Of a stretch of 7,171 bases of DNA, positions 1 to 5,752 are shown one piece after another. The stretch is from Roseovarius sp. (GTDB lineage Bacteria > Pseudomonadota > Alphaproteobacteria > Rhodobacterales > Rhodobacteraceae). The position numbers and the translations under genes are program-made. The notes below the pieces were generated by a model. That model was not told where the DNA came from and ran no database searches. It saw only the letters and a list, made by a program, of their open reading frames with translations. Location of the stretch: assembly GCA_021767845.1 (NCBI GenBank), contig JAASSQ010000148.1, forward strand, positions 1 to 7,171, given 5' to 3'. The stretch's first letter is position 1. The number at the start of each line of letters is the position of its first letter.

Positions 1-56
1 GCCGCTCGTTTACCCGCGCCGCGCGGCAAGATCAAAGGCAAAAGCGATGCGCCGGG

Positions 57-2696
57 TCAGCCGTCGGCCAGGGCCTCCAGCGCCTGCTGGCAGGACCGGG
101 CGCGCGCCGTGATCTCCAGCCGCTGCGCGTCGAGCGCCGGCAGATCGGCCTGTTCCGCCGCCTTCTCGGCCTGCACCAGGTGCTCGGACAGCGCCGTCAG
201 CCCGACCACGGCGGTGGCCCCGGCCGCCTTGTGCAACTGTTCGGCCAACCCCGCGTGAACGTCACCCAGCCGCGCGCCCTGCAGCATGTCCTGCGGGATC
301 TCGGCCAGCGCCTCGGCGATCAGCTCTCGCGCCTTCCCGGCCCCGAAGAGTGGCGTCAGCGAGGCCAGCGCCTTGTCGCAATCGCGATGGCCCGGCGAGG
401 CGCCGGCATCCCCTGCATCCTGTGGACCCGCCCCTGCCGTGGCGGGTTGCGCCGCCATGCCGCGGGTCTCGGCGGCCACGTCCAGAAGCCGGGCGATATC
501 CGCGCTCCTGGCGGGCTTCACCACGACCGAGTTCATGCCCGCCGCATACAGCTCGACCGTGCGTTCCGGCTCGCTGACCGCCGTGACCGCCGCGATATAG
601 GCACCTTGCGATGGCCCGGCCCGGCGGATGTGGCGCGTCGCCTCGGCGCCGCCCATCACGGGCATGCTGACATCCATCAGGATCACGTCGAACGCGGCCC
701 GCGCGGCGGCGTCGATCGCCTCCTGCCCGTTGCAGGCGGTGTGCGGCCTGTGCCCCAGCCGGCGCACGGTTTCGCACATCAGCTTCAGGTTCACGTCCGA
801 ATCGTCCACCACCAGGATATCCAGCGCGGGGCGGGGGGCCGACCCCTCGCTCACCTCGGCCGTCTCCGCCGGGAGGTGCCCGTCGGCCTGCTGCGCCGCC
901 TCGGGCGCGGGGCGCAGCGGAATGTCCACGTGGAACGTGCTGCCCTTGTCCGGCGCGCTGTCCAGCGACAGGGTGCCGCCCAGATGCTGCGCGGCGATCC
1001 GCGCGATCGGCAGGCCCAGCCCGGTGCCCTGCGGGCCGAACAGGTCGCCGGGGGCGCCGGTTTCGAACTCGCGGAAGATCCGCTCCTGGTCCTCGGGGGC
1101 GATGCCGGGGCCGGTGTCGCGCACCCGCACCTTCAGGGCGCCGTCGCCCCCCTCGTTCGCGGCAAAATCCAGCAACAGGTCGATCCGCCCGTCCCGGGTG
1201 AATTTCATCGCGTTGCCCAGAAGGTTGTAGAGCACCCGAGAAAACGCATCGGGCGAGCCCATGAAGGCCGTGGCCGCGGGCGCGCCGGTGATCTGCAGGC
1301 TCAGGACATTGCCGCCTTCGCGGGCCAGCGGCAGCAGCTCGCTGGCGATGTCCCGCGCGATCCGGGCCGGCACGAAGACCTGCGAGTCGTCGCGGCGTTC
1401 GCCCAACCGCGTGATGTCCAGAACGTCGTTGATCTGGCGCAGGGCCCGGTCGCTGCAATCCTGGGCGGTGTGCAGCAGGTCGCGGTCCGCGGGCGGCAGG
1501 TGGTCGGGGTTGATGAGGTCCAGCGATGCGGTCACCCCGTGCAGCGGCGTGCGCATCTCGTGGCTCATCGTGGCCAGGAACATCGTCTTGGCCTCGGCAT
1601 GGCGCTGCGCCTCGTCGCGCGCCTTGCGCAGCTTGTTTTCCGCCGCCACGATATCCGAGATGTCGCGGATGAACCCGATCATGATCGGGTTGCCGTCAAG
1701 GTCGGTATCCGCCGCGATCGAGACCTCGGCGCGAAAGCCCGACCCGTCGGCGCGTTTCGCATCCAGCCGCACGGGGCCTTGGCCCACGATCTTCTTCTGG
1801 CCGGTCGCGCGGAACCGTTGCATCCCCGCCTCGTGCTGCGCGCGCAGGTGGTCGGGCACCATCACGTCGCCGATGGTCCGGCCCAGCATGTCGTCGCGGT
1901 CCACGCGGAAGATCTCGGTGGCGGCGGCGTTGGCCATCAGGATATGGCCGTCCGGATCGGTCACGACCACCGCGCTCAACGTTGCCTCGATCGCCTTGGT
2001 GATCGTGCCCGAGGCGCGCTGCGTACGCGCCGCGTGCGCCTCCAGTTCGCGCCACAGATGCAGCGCCAGCACCGAGGCGCCGATCATGAACCCCAGCAGG
2101 ATCAGGCTTTGTGTCCAGAACCGTTGCAGATGGGCCTGTTCCTGCGCGCGGGCTTCGCGGGCCAGGCCGACGTGGAATTGCAGCGCCATCGTCGTCACGT
2201 CGCGCACCAGCGATGCCCACTCCTCCAGCGTGGCGATCAGTTGTGAGGCGGCCGTGGCATCCGGCGACTGCATGGAGTCGATCCGGTCGGCCAGCTGCGC
2301 GCGCGCCGTCAGCAGGTCGGACAGCAGCCGGTCAAGCCGCGCGGGCGTGTCATAGCGCGATAGCGACGCGGCCACCGTTTCGACCCGGCTGTAGAAGATG
2401 TCGAACTTGAGCCGCACGTCATCGAACCCGACCGTGTCACCCCGCGCCCCGGGCGCCCCGAGCTGGCCGATCATGTAGGATTTGGCGGCAAGGCGCGTGG
2501 CCTTGAAATCCACGTCCAGCTGCGAAACCAGCCAGCCCACGTTGTCCGACTCCGCCGCCCGGACCGAATCGATCCTGTCCCTCAGCGATTGCGCGCTCAC
2601 GACCAGCGCGATGCAGGTCAGCACGAGGAACACCAACAGCACCATCGCGATCAGGCGCTTCGGGCTGCGGTAGGAGGTGGCGAAGCCCTGAGTCAT
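57..2696 (-). CDS. Hybrid sensor histidine kinase with PAS, receiver and Hpt domains
   Basis: An 879-residue inner-membrane phosphorelay kinase. A short cytoplasmic N-terminus (RSPKR) precedes TM1 at about 15-35. A helical, probably periplasmic segment spans about 36-190 and TM2 about 193-214. A PAS domain follows at about 228-350 (TDPDGHILMANAAATEIF). The HisKA motif MSHEMRTP carries phospho-acceptor H379. The HATPase has an N box (GNAMKF, N495), G1 (DTGPGI, D527) and G2 (GTGLGL, G557). A receiver at about 626-745 carries VVDDSD, VILMDVSMP (D675) and VVKP. A C-terminal Hpt has HKAAG with H822. All residues for a H-D-H relay are present, so I expect H379 to D675 to H822 transfer and then transfer to a separate regulator. 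The Hpt core reads HKAAG rather than the common HxxKG. The start lies 9 bases after the stop of the exported-protein gene and has only a weak Shine-Dalgarno, which suggests translational coupling. The signal sensed is unknown. Domain calls are strong; the link to the regulator at 3451-4104 is inferred. Confidence 0.95.
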   Translation of the reverse strand: MTQGFATSYRSPKRLIAMVLLVFLVLTCIALVVSAQSLRDRIDSVRAAESDNVGWLVSQLDVDFKATRLAAKSYMIGQLGAPGARGDTVGFDDVRLKFDIFYSRVETVAASLSRYDTPARLDRLLSDLLTARAQLADRIDSMQSPDATAASQLIATLEEWASLVRDVTTMALQFHVGLAREARAQEQAHLQRFWTQSLILLGFMIGASVLALHLWRELEAHAARTQRASGTITKAIEATLSAVVVTDPDGHILMANAAATEIFRVDRDDMLGRTIGDVMVPDHLRAQHEAGMQRFRATGQKKIVGQGPVRLDAKRADGSGFRAEVSIAADTDLDGNPIMIGFIRDISDIVAAENKLRKARDEAQRHAEAKTMFLATMSHEMRTPLHGVTASLDLINPDHLPPADRDLLHTAQDCSDRALRQINDVLDITRLGERRDDSQVFVPARIARDIASELLPLAREGGNVLSLQITGAPAATAFMGSPDAFSRVLYNLLGNAMKFTRDGRIDLLLDFAANEGGDGALKVRVRDTGPGIAPEDQERIFREFETGAPGDLFGPQGTGLGLPIARIAAQHLGGTLSLDSAPDKGSTFHVDIPLRPAPEAAQQADGHLPAETAEVSEGSAPRPALDILVVDDSDVNLKLMCETVRRLGHRPHTACNGQEAIDAAARAAFDVILMDVSMPVMGGAEATRHIRRAGPSQGAYIAAVTAVSEPERTVELYAAGMNSVVVKPARSADIARLLDVAAETRGMAAQPATAGAGPQDAGDAGASPGHRDCDKALASLTPLFGAGKARELIAEALAEIPQDMLQGARLGDVHAGLAEQLHKAAGATAVVGLTALSEHLVQAEKAAEQADLPALDAQRLEITARARSCQQALEALADG

Positions 2697-2705
2697 CGGG
2701 CCGGA

Positions 2706-3200
2706 TCACTCGGGCAGAACCCGCACCTCGGTCAATTGCCAGATGCTGAAGGCATAGATTTCCTCGTTCTGGTAACGCGGGTCCGCGTCGAACGGGAACA
2801 CCACCCAGAGCGGCCCCTTGTCACGGATGCCGAAGGCCTCTCCGTCGATCCGGTTCGCGATGATCGGCACGGTCTCCTCGATCGCCTCGCGGGGCAGCAA
2901 CACCTTGTAGTTGTTCGCCGCGACCAGTTCCAGGTCGCCGGGGCCGGCCTCGACCGCGTCCAGCAGGGCTTGCAGCGTGGGGCCGCCGAAGGTCTTTACG
3001 CCCTCGGTCCAGATCGTGCCGGTGGAGAATGCGTTCTGCGTCAGCGCCGACAGTTCGGCATCCGAGAACGTGGCCGGGGCCTCGACGCCGATATCGCCCG
3101 ACACGCTCAGCAGCGTCCGGTCGGCCAGAGCGGGCAGGGCCGAGGCGCAGGCCAGAAGGCCGGCGGCCAGCCCGCCAAGGATGTTACGTCTAGCGAACAT
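2706..3200 (-). CDS. Exported SUOX/molybdopterin-fold protein lacking the Mo-ligand cysteine
   Basis: A 164-residue protein with a clear signal peptide: ARRN, then a hydrophobic core at 7-22, then ALPALA before D27, a good signal peptidase I site. The RRNIL stretch is loosely Tat-like. The mature part (GDIGV, TGTIWTEG at 60-67, LQALLDAV at 76-83, NNYKVLLP at 96-103, RDKGPLWVVFPFD at 126-138, SIWQLTEV at 152-159) matches, from memory, the oxidoreductase molybdopterin-binding (sulfite oxidase/MsrP-like) domain in its short bacterial form. The only cysteine is C18, inside the signal peptide. The cysteine that binds molybdenum in SUOX and MsrP is therefore missing, and TGTIW seems to occupy its place. 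A catalytic Mo enzyme is thus unlikely, and a ligand-binding or sensory role fits better. It is the first gene of an operon with the hybrid kinase, which suggests it feeds a periplasmic signal to that kinase (inference). The start is supported by AAAGGA 6 bases upstream. Confidence 0.85.
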   Translation of the reverse strand: MFARRNILGGLAAGLLACASALPALADRTLLSVSGDIGVEAPATFSDAELSALTQNAFSTGTIWTEGVKTFGGPTLQALLDAVEAGPGDLELVAANNYKVLLPREAIEETVPIIANRIDGEAFGIRDKGPLWVVFPFDADPRYQNEEIYAFSIWQLTEVRVLPE

Positions 3201-3206
3201 GGGTAT

Positions 3207-3212
3207 TCCTTT
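3207..3212 (-). promoter_or_regulatory. Shine-Dalgarno of the SUOX-like gene
   Basis: On the minus strand AAAGGA lies 6 bases before the ATG at 3200-3198. It is the best ribosome-binding site in the left operon and fixes the start of the exported protein, giving a complete signal peptide. Confidence 0.75.
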
Positions 3213-3227
3213 CAGATCGGGATCTGA
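3212..3227. repeat. 16-bp palindrome TCAGATC-GG-GATCTGA, candidate operator
   Basis: Two perfect 7-base inverted arms are separated by two bases. A two-base loop is too tight for a good RNA hairpin, so a site for a dimeric DNA-binding protein is more likely. It sits directly upstream of the Shine-Dalgarno of the SUOX-like gene and overlaps the end of the -10 element proposed for that gene. A bound protein there would be expected to repress the left operon. It also lies upstream of the divergent small ORF and response regulator, so it could affect both directions. The binding protein is unknown. Confidence 0.5.
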
Positions 3228-3252
3228 TACTTCTTATCAAAAGCTCCGGCAA
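3224..3252 (-). promoter_or_regulatory. Possible sigma70-type promoter of the SUOX-like/kinase operon
   Basis: Read on the minus strand, TTGCCG (3252-3247) and TATCAG (3229-3224) are separated by 17 bases; each matches 4 of 6 consensus positions. Transcription would start near 3217, leaving a leader of about 17 bases that contains the Shine-Dalgarno. The spacing is right but the hexamers are imperfect, so this is a prediction only. Confidence 0.35.
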
Positions 3253-3258
3253 CACTAT

Positions 3259-3299
3259 CGAAAGACAGCTCGGCATGTCTTTGGCACGGCGGTCTTTCG
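3259..3299. repeat. Cluster of three CGAAAGAC / GTCTTTCG half-sites
   Basis: CGAAAGAC at 3259-3266 is the exact reverse complement of GTCTTTCG at 3292-3299. Between them TGTCTTT at 3276-3282 is the reverse complement of AAAGACA at 3261-3267. Thus one left half-site faces two right half-sites, whose shared GTCTTT cores are 15 bases apart start to start. This could be a binding array for a dimeric regulator, perhaps the response regulator just downstream, or alternative mRNA hairpins around the start of the small ORF. It overlaps the first codons of that ORF, so the two readings compete or coexist. Confidence 0.45.
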
Positions 3300-3439
3300 C
3301 CGCGCTGCTTCATCTTTATGACAACACCCCTGTCGAAAGGCGCGACGATGTCTGGTCGTTTTGCCGTCCGTTGTTCTACCTTGACGGCCGGGCGTTCCAG
3401 TTCATCTGGTTCGAATTGAAACCCGGGGGCGGCCACTGA
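3275..3439 (+). CDS. Possible 54-residue small protein upstream of the response regulator
   Basis: An open frame from ATG 3275 to TGA 3437-3439. The product begins MSLARRSFAALLHLYDN, then RDDVWSFCRPLFYLDG, and ends FELKPGGGH. It is rich in aromatic residues (about nine F/Y/W in the last 30) and contains one Cys, an unusual composition for a chance frame in high-GC DNA. By hand count G+C at codon positions 1, 2 and 3 is about 57, 44 and 72 percent, the order expected for real coding sequence. Its stop touches the AAGGGA Shine-Dalgarno of the response regulator, whose start is 11 bases further on, so translation could be coupled. Weaknesses: only a poor ribosome-binding site (AAAGA, 9 bases upstream), no family I recognise, and overlap with the inverted-repeat cluster. 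It could instead be a leader peptide or a remnant. Confidence 0.4.
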   Translation: MSLARRSFAALLHLYDNTPVERRDDVWSFCRPLFYLDGRAFQFIWFELKPGGGH

Positions 3440-3450
3440 AGGGAATTGCC

Positions 3451-4104
3451 GTGAGGCAAACGGAAACAATCGGGTCGGACACGAACGGGCAGGTCAGGGT
3501 CCTGCTCGCGGACGATCATACACTCATCGCGCAGGCCGTCGGGGCCGCGCTTGCCAAGAACGGGGCGTTCACCGTCGATACCGTCGAGACCTTCCCGGAG
3601 GCGCTTGCGGCGATCCGGCGTGGCACCGGCTACGACGTCGTGCTGCTCGACCTGCGGATGCCGGGGGTCAAGGGTCTCGACAGCGTGAAACAGGCCGTCG
3701 ATCTCAGCGGCGATGCGCGCGTCGCCCTGTTCACCGCCAATGCCGATCGGCACGTGGTCATGCGCGCGATCGAGATCGGGGTCAGCGGGGTCATTCCCAA
3801 GACGATGGCGCTGAATTCCCTGGAAAGCGTGCTGCGGCTGATCCTGTCGGGCCAGACCTTCCTGCCGCAATCGGTCATGGCCGCCTCGGGCAGCGGATCG
3901 GGCGAAAGCGACCTGACCGACATCGAACTTCTGGTGCTCAAGCTGGCTGCCGAGGGCATGACCAACAAGCGCATCGCCAACGAGGCCAATCTGAGCGAAC
4001 CGACTGTCAAGATGCACATGCGCTCGATCTGTCGCAAGCTCGATGCCCAGAACCGTGCCCATGCCGCGGTGATCGCGCGCAACAACGGGCTGATCGACGT
4101 CTAG
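3451..4104 (+). CDS. NarL/LuxR-family two-component response regulator
   Basis: A 217-residue cytoplasmic transcription regulator. The receiver domain at about 15-133 shows LLADDH (acidic D21, D22), VVLLDLRMPG with phospho-acceptor D67, and IPKTM with conserved K117. After a Ser/Gly linker (about 145-150) comes a LuxR-type helix-turn-helix at about 152-215 (LKLAAEGMTNKRIA, SEPTVKMHM, ICRKLDAQNR). The HTH opens with LTDIELLVL in place of the usual LTxRExEVL, a mild oddity. The start is GTG 3451, chosen because AAGGGA lies 6 bases upstream and the residues before the receiver are few. The gene is divergent from the SUOX-like/hybrid-kinase operon. No stand-alone partner kinase is in the window, so the Hpt of that kinase is the natural phosphodonor candidate (inference). 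Target genes are unknown; the repeats at 3212-3299 are candidate sites. Family assignment is very safe. Confidence 0.95.
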   Translation: MRQTETIGSDTNGQVRVLLADDHTLIAQAVGAALAKNGAFTVDTVETFPEALAAIRRGTGYDVVLLDLRMPGVKGLDSVKQAVDLSGDARVALFTANADRHVVMRAIEIGVSGVIPKTMALNSLESVLRLILSGQTFLPQSVMAASGSGSGESDLTDIELLVLKLAAEGMTNKRIANEANLSEPTVKMHMRSICRKLDAQNRAHAAVIARNNGLIDV

Positions 4105-4491
4105 CCGCCTGTACCCCGCCAACCCGCCTCTCCTCCACTCAGGCCGCCTCCGGCCCGCCCGCCATATCCAAAGATACGTGTTCCAACCGATGGACCACGG
4201 GTGCGCCCGCGCGGAATGTGCAAGACAGGTCTTCTCCTCCGAGGGAAGGCCGCGGGCAAGATGGGCGAACGGGTTCTGGAAGACCTGAACGCGTGGCACA
4301 ACCCGGGCGTCGGCCGGAATGACCAACGGTAATCCCGGGGCCGCGAGGGTTTGCGCGATCCCGGCCGGCGGTCGGTCTCTCTCGTGACCGTCGCTGCGGC
4401 CTCCAGCGCCGCGACCGCTTTTACGATCATGGTTCGTTTCAATTTCGTTTGACCCTCCGTGCGCCCGCATCAGGGCGGGAAACAGGCCGAC
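4105..4491. other. Stretch without a convincing gene; possible decayed CDS
   Basis: No complete frame with good start, ribosome site and consistent composition was found. On the minus strand, protein-like segments occur in different frames: a possible N-terminus MIVKAVAALEAAATV from ATG 4430, then LAAPGLPLVIPAD and VFQNPFAHLARG in a second frame, and FRAGAPVVHRLEHVSLDMAG, ending at a stop near 4140, in a third. This could be a frameshifted remnant or chance in high-GC DNA. On the plus strand a 37-codon frame starts at ATG 4216 without clear support. A GGCCG-CCTC-CGGCC hairpin (4142-4155) lies 37 bases after the response-regulator stop but has no T run. An AT-richer patch at 4418-4452 looks promoter-like, without good hexamers. 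Confidence 0.4.
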
Positions 4492-4845
4492 ATGGGCACC
4501 ACCGCGTTCATACCCACCGCAATTGGCACGTCGCCCGCCGAATGGGCCGCGCTGACCGTGCTGACCGTCGGGCTGGCGGCGGGCGGGGTGGCGGCGCTTG
4601 GCGACCCCGCCTTCACCCTCGCCGAAAGGACCGGCCAGGCGATCATCGCCTCGGCCGGGTGCAGCGCCGCCCCCTGCGCTGCGCCGCCGCGTGACCTGGC
4701 GGGCCTGACCGCGCGGGCCGCCCGGATCGACGCCGGCGCCGCCGCCCTTCGGTCGGTGGCCGGAACCCTGCCCGACCTGCCGGCCGGGGCCCGTGCGCTG
4801 CCGCCCCTTGCCGCCGGAATCGTCAGCCCGACTCTGGCCTTCTGA
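4492..4845 (+). CDS. Small membrane protein with Flp/type IVb prepilin-like N-terminus
   Basis: A 117-residue product with a single hydrophobic helix at about 19-36. The helix is preceded by G12-TSPA-E17-W18. Flp prepilins are cut after Gly and carry Glu at +5 followed by an aromatic residue, and this sequence fits that rule. EWAALTVLTVGLAAG recalls the helix of Rhodobacteraceae Flp-like pilins. Odd points: the mature part would be about 105 residues, longer than the usual 45-60; the Ala/Pro-rich tail contains CSAAPC; the leader has no basic residue unless translation starts at GTG 4459, which would add R, H and K. I chose ATG 4492 because CAGG lies 5 bases upstream and nothing similar precedes the GTG. 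No tad/cpa genes are in the window. It may be a minor pilin, an orphan pilin-like protein, or an unrelated one-helix membrane protein. Confidence 0.55.
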   Translation: MGTTAFIPTAIGTSPAEWAALTVLTVGLAAGGVAALGDPAFTLAERTGQAIIASAGCSAAPCAAPPRDLAGLTARAARIDAGAAALRSVAGTLPDLPAGARALPPLAAGIVSPTLAF

Positions 4846-4856
4846 GCCGCGCTCAG
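4842..4856. repeat. 15-bp palindrome holding both convergent stop codons
   Basis: CTGAGC-CGC-GCTCAG has perfect 6-base arms and a 3-base loop. The plus-strand TGA (4843-4845) of the pilin-like gene lies in the left arm and the minus-strand stop of truA (4853-4855) in the right arm. It could form a short hairpin in both transcripts at the convergent junction. There is no T run on either side, so a classic intrinsic terminator is not supported. Confidence 0.5.
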
Positions 4857-5620
4857 GCGAACGGGTCCGTCTCGTAGCCCACTCCGGCGAGGTAGAGCCC
4901 CTGCGGCGGGCAGACCGGACCGCAGGCCGCGCGGTCGCGCGCCTCCAGCGCCGTTTTCACGTCCTCGGGGGCCCAGCCCCCCGCGCCCACGCGCTCCAGC
5001 GTGCCCACGAAACTGCGCACCTGGTTGTGCAGGAAGGACCGTGCCCGCAGGCTGAACCGCAGCTCGGGGCCGCTTGTGCCCGCGACCTCCTCGATCTCCA
5101 GGGCATCCAGCGTCTTGACCGGGCTTTGCGCCTGGCAGATCGACGACCGGAAGGTGGTGAAATCGTGATGCCCCACCAGGTGCGCGGCCCCCGCCCGCAT
5201 CGCGGCCACGTCCAGTTGCCGGGGCACTTGCCAGACCAGGCCCTTGTCCAGAGTGGCGGGCGCGCGTCGCATCAGCAGGCGGAAAAGATACCGCCGCTCC
5301 ACCGCCGAGAACCGCGCATGCCAGTCATCGGCCACGCGCGCGCAGCCCACGATCGCCACCGGCGCGGGCTTCAGATGGTGGTTCAGCGCCTCGGACAGGC
5401 GGAAAGGGTCCCAATCCTTGCCAAGGTCGCAATGCGCCACCTGCGCCAGCGCGTGCACGCCCGCATCCGTGCGCCCGGCGGCGGCGATGCTGTGCGGCCC
5501 CGGCTCCAGCCGGGCCAGCGCGGCCTCGATCGCGCCCTGGACCGAGGGCTGATCGGCCTGCCGCTGCCAGCCCGCGAAGGGCGCGCCGTTATATTCCACT
5601 TTCAAGGCATATCTGGGCAT
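4853..5620 (-). CDS. truA: tRNA pseudouridine(38-40) synthase TruA
   Basis: A 255-residue cytoplasmic enzyme that converts uridine to pseudouridine at positions 38-40 in the anticodon stem-loop of tRNAs, using no cofactor. Family landmarks are in order: RYALKVEYNGAPFAGWQRQ at 3-21, SVQGAIEAAL at 26-35, and the catalytic motif GRTDAGVHA with D52. The mid-protein SAVERRYLFRL, HDFTTFRS and the C-terminal RSFLHNQVRSFVGTL are all typical. Length is close to that of other bacterial TruA proteins, so the gene appears complete. The ATG at 5620 is chosen because MPRYxLKVEYxG is the normal TruA N-terminus, although the frame stays open far upstream, antisense to the neighbouring gene. No strong Shine-Dalgarno precedes it. 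It appears to be monocistronic, divergent from the YcjX-family gene and convergent with the pilin-like gene. Confidence 0.97.
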   Translation of the reverse strand: MPRYALKVEYNGAPFAGWQRQADQPSVQGAIEAALARLEPGPHSIAAAGRTDAGVHALAQVAHCDLGKDWDPFRLSEALNHHLKPAPVAIVGCARVADDWHARFSAVERRYLFRLLMRRAPATLDKGLVWQVPRQLDVAAMRAGAAHLVGHHDFTTFRSSICQAQSPVKTLDALEIEEVAGTSGPELRFSLRARSFLHNQVRSFVGTLERVGAGGWAPEDVKTALEARDRAACGPVCPPQGLYLAGVGYETDPFA

Positions 5621-5691
5621 GAGCGCCAGATACCCCGCGGCGCGGCGCGGAACAATCCCCCGCCGGGGCCGCCGCGCCCCGCGCCTCGCCT

Positions 5692-5721
5692 CTGGCAACT
5701 GCGCAAGTGCGGGGCTATCTT
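5692..5721 (+). promoter_or_regulatory. Possible promoter of the YcjX-family gene
   Basis: CTGGCA (5692-5697) and TATCTT (5716-5721) are separated by 18 bases; each matches 4 of 6 positions of the sigma70 hexamers. Transcription would start near 5728, giving a leader of about 25 bases that holds the ribosome-binding site. It lies in the 132-base truA/ycjX divergent gap, whose other half is almost pure G+C. Confidence 0.35.
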
Positions 5722-5737
5722 GGCGGGGCCAGCAGGC

Positions 5738-5743
5738 AAGGGG
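5738..5743 (+). promoter_or_regulatory. Shine-Dalgarno that fixes a TTG start
   Basis: AAGGGG lies 9 bases before TTG 5753. No in-frame ATG or GTG gives a full-length product: the next candidates are GTC/GTG codons inside the conserved N-terminal region. The site therefore supports a TTG start for the YcjX-family gene. Confidence 0.6.
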
Positions 5744-5752
5744 GCACGGCAG

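Noticed and set aside
1..56. Possible terminator after the hybrid kinase
   Set aside because: GCCGCGCGGC can fold, but no T run follows it in the minus direction, and nothing coding can be supported in so short a piece.
180..2246. Long plus-strand open frame (688 codons)
   Set aside because: It is antisense to the hybrid kinase, whose domains and catalytic motifs are clear; the translation is Arg/Gly/Ala/His-rich and domain-free, as expected for a mirror frame in high-GC coding DNA.
3147..3158. Lipobox-like LLAC in the SUOX-like signal peptide, suggesting a lipoprotein
   Set aside because: The Cys lies inside the hydrophobic core and a better signal peptidase I site (ALPALA before D27) follows, so a soluble periplasmic protein is more likely.
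4142..4155. Hairpin GGCCG-CCTC-CGGCC as a terminator of the response regulator gene
   Set aside because: Arms are only 5 bases and no T run follows on either strand, so intrinsic termination cannot be claimed.
3376..4470. Long minus-strand open frame (364 codons)
   Set aside because: Most of it is antisense to the response regulator with no recognisable domain. Only its part over 4140-4390 looks protein-like, and that is treated as a possible remnant.
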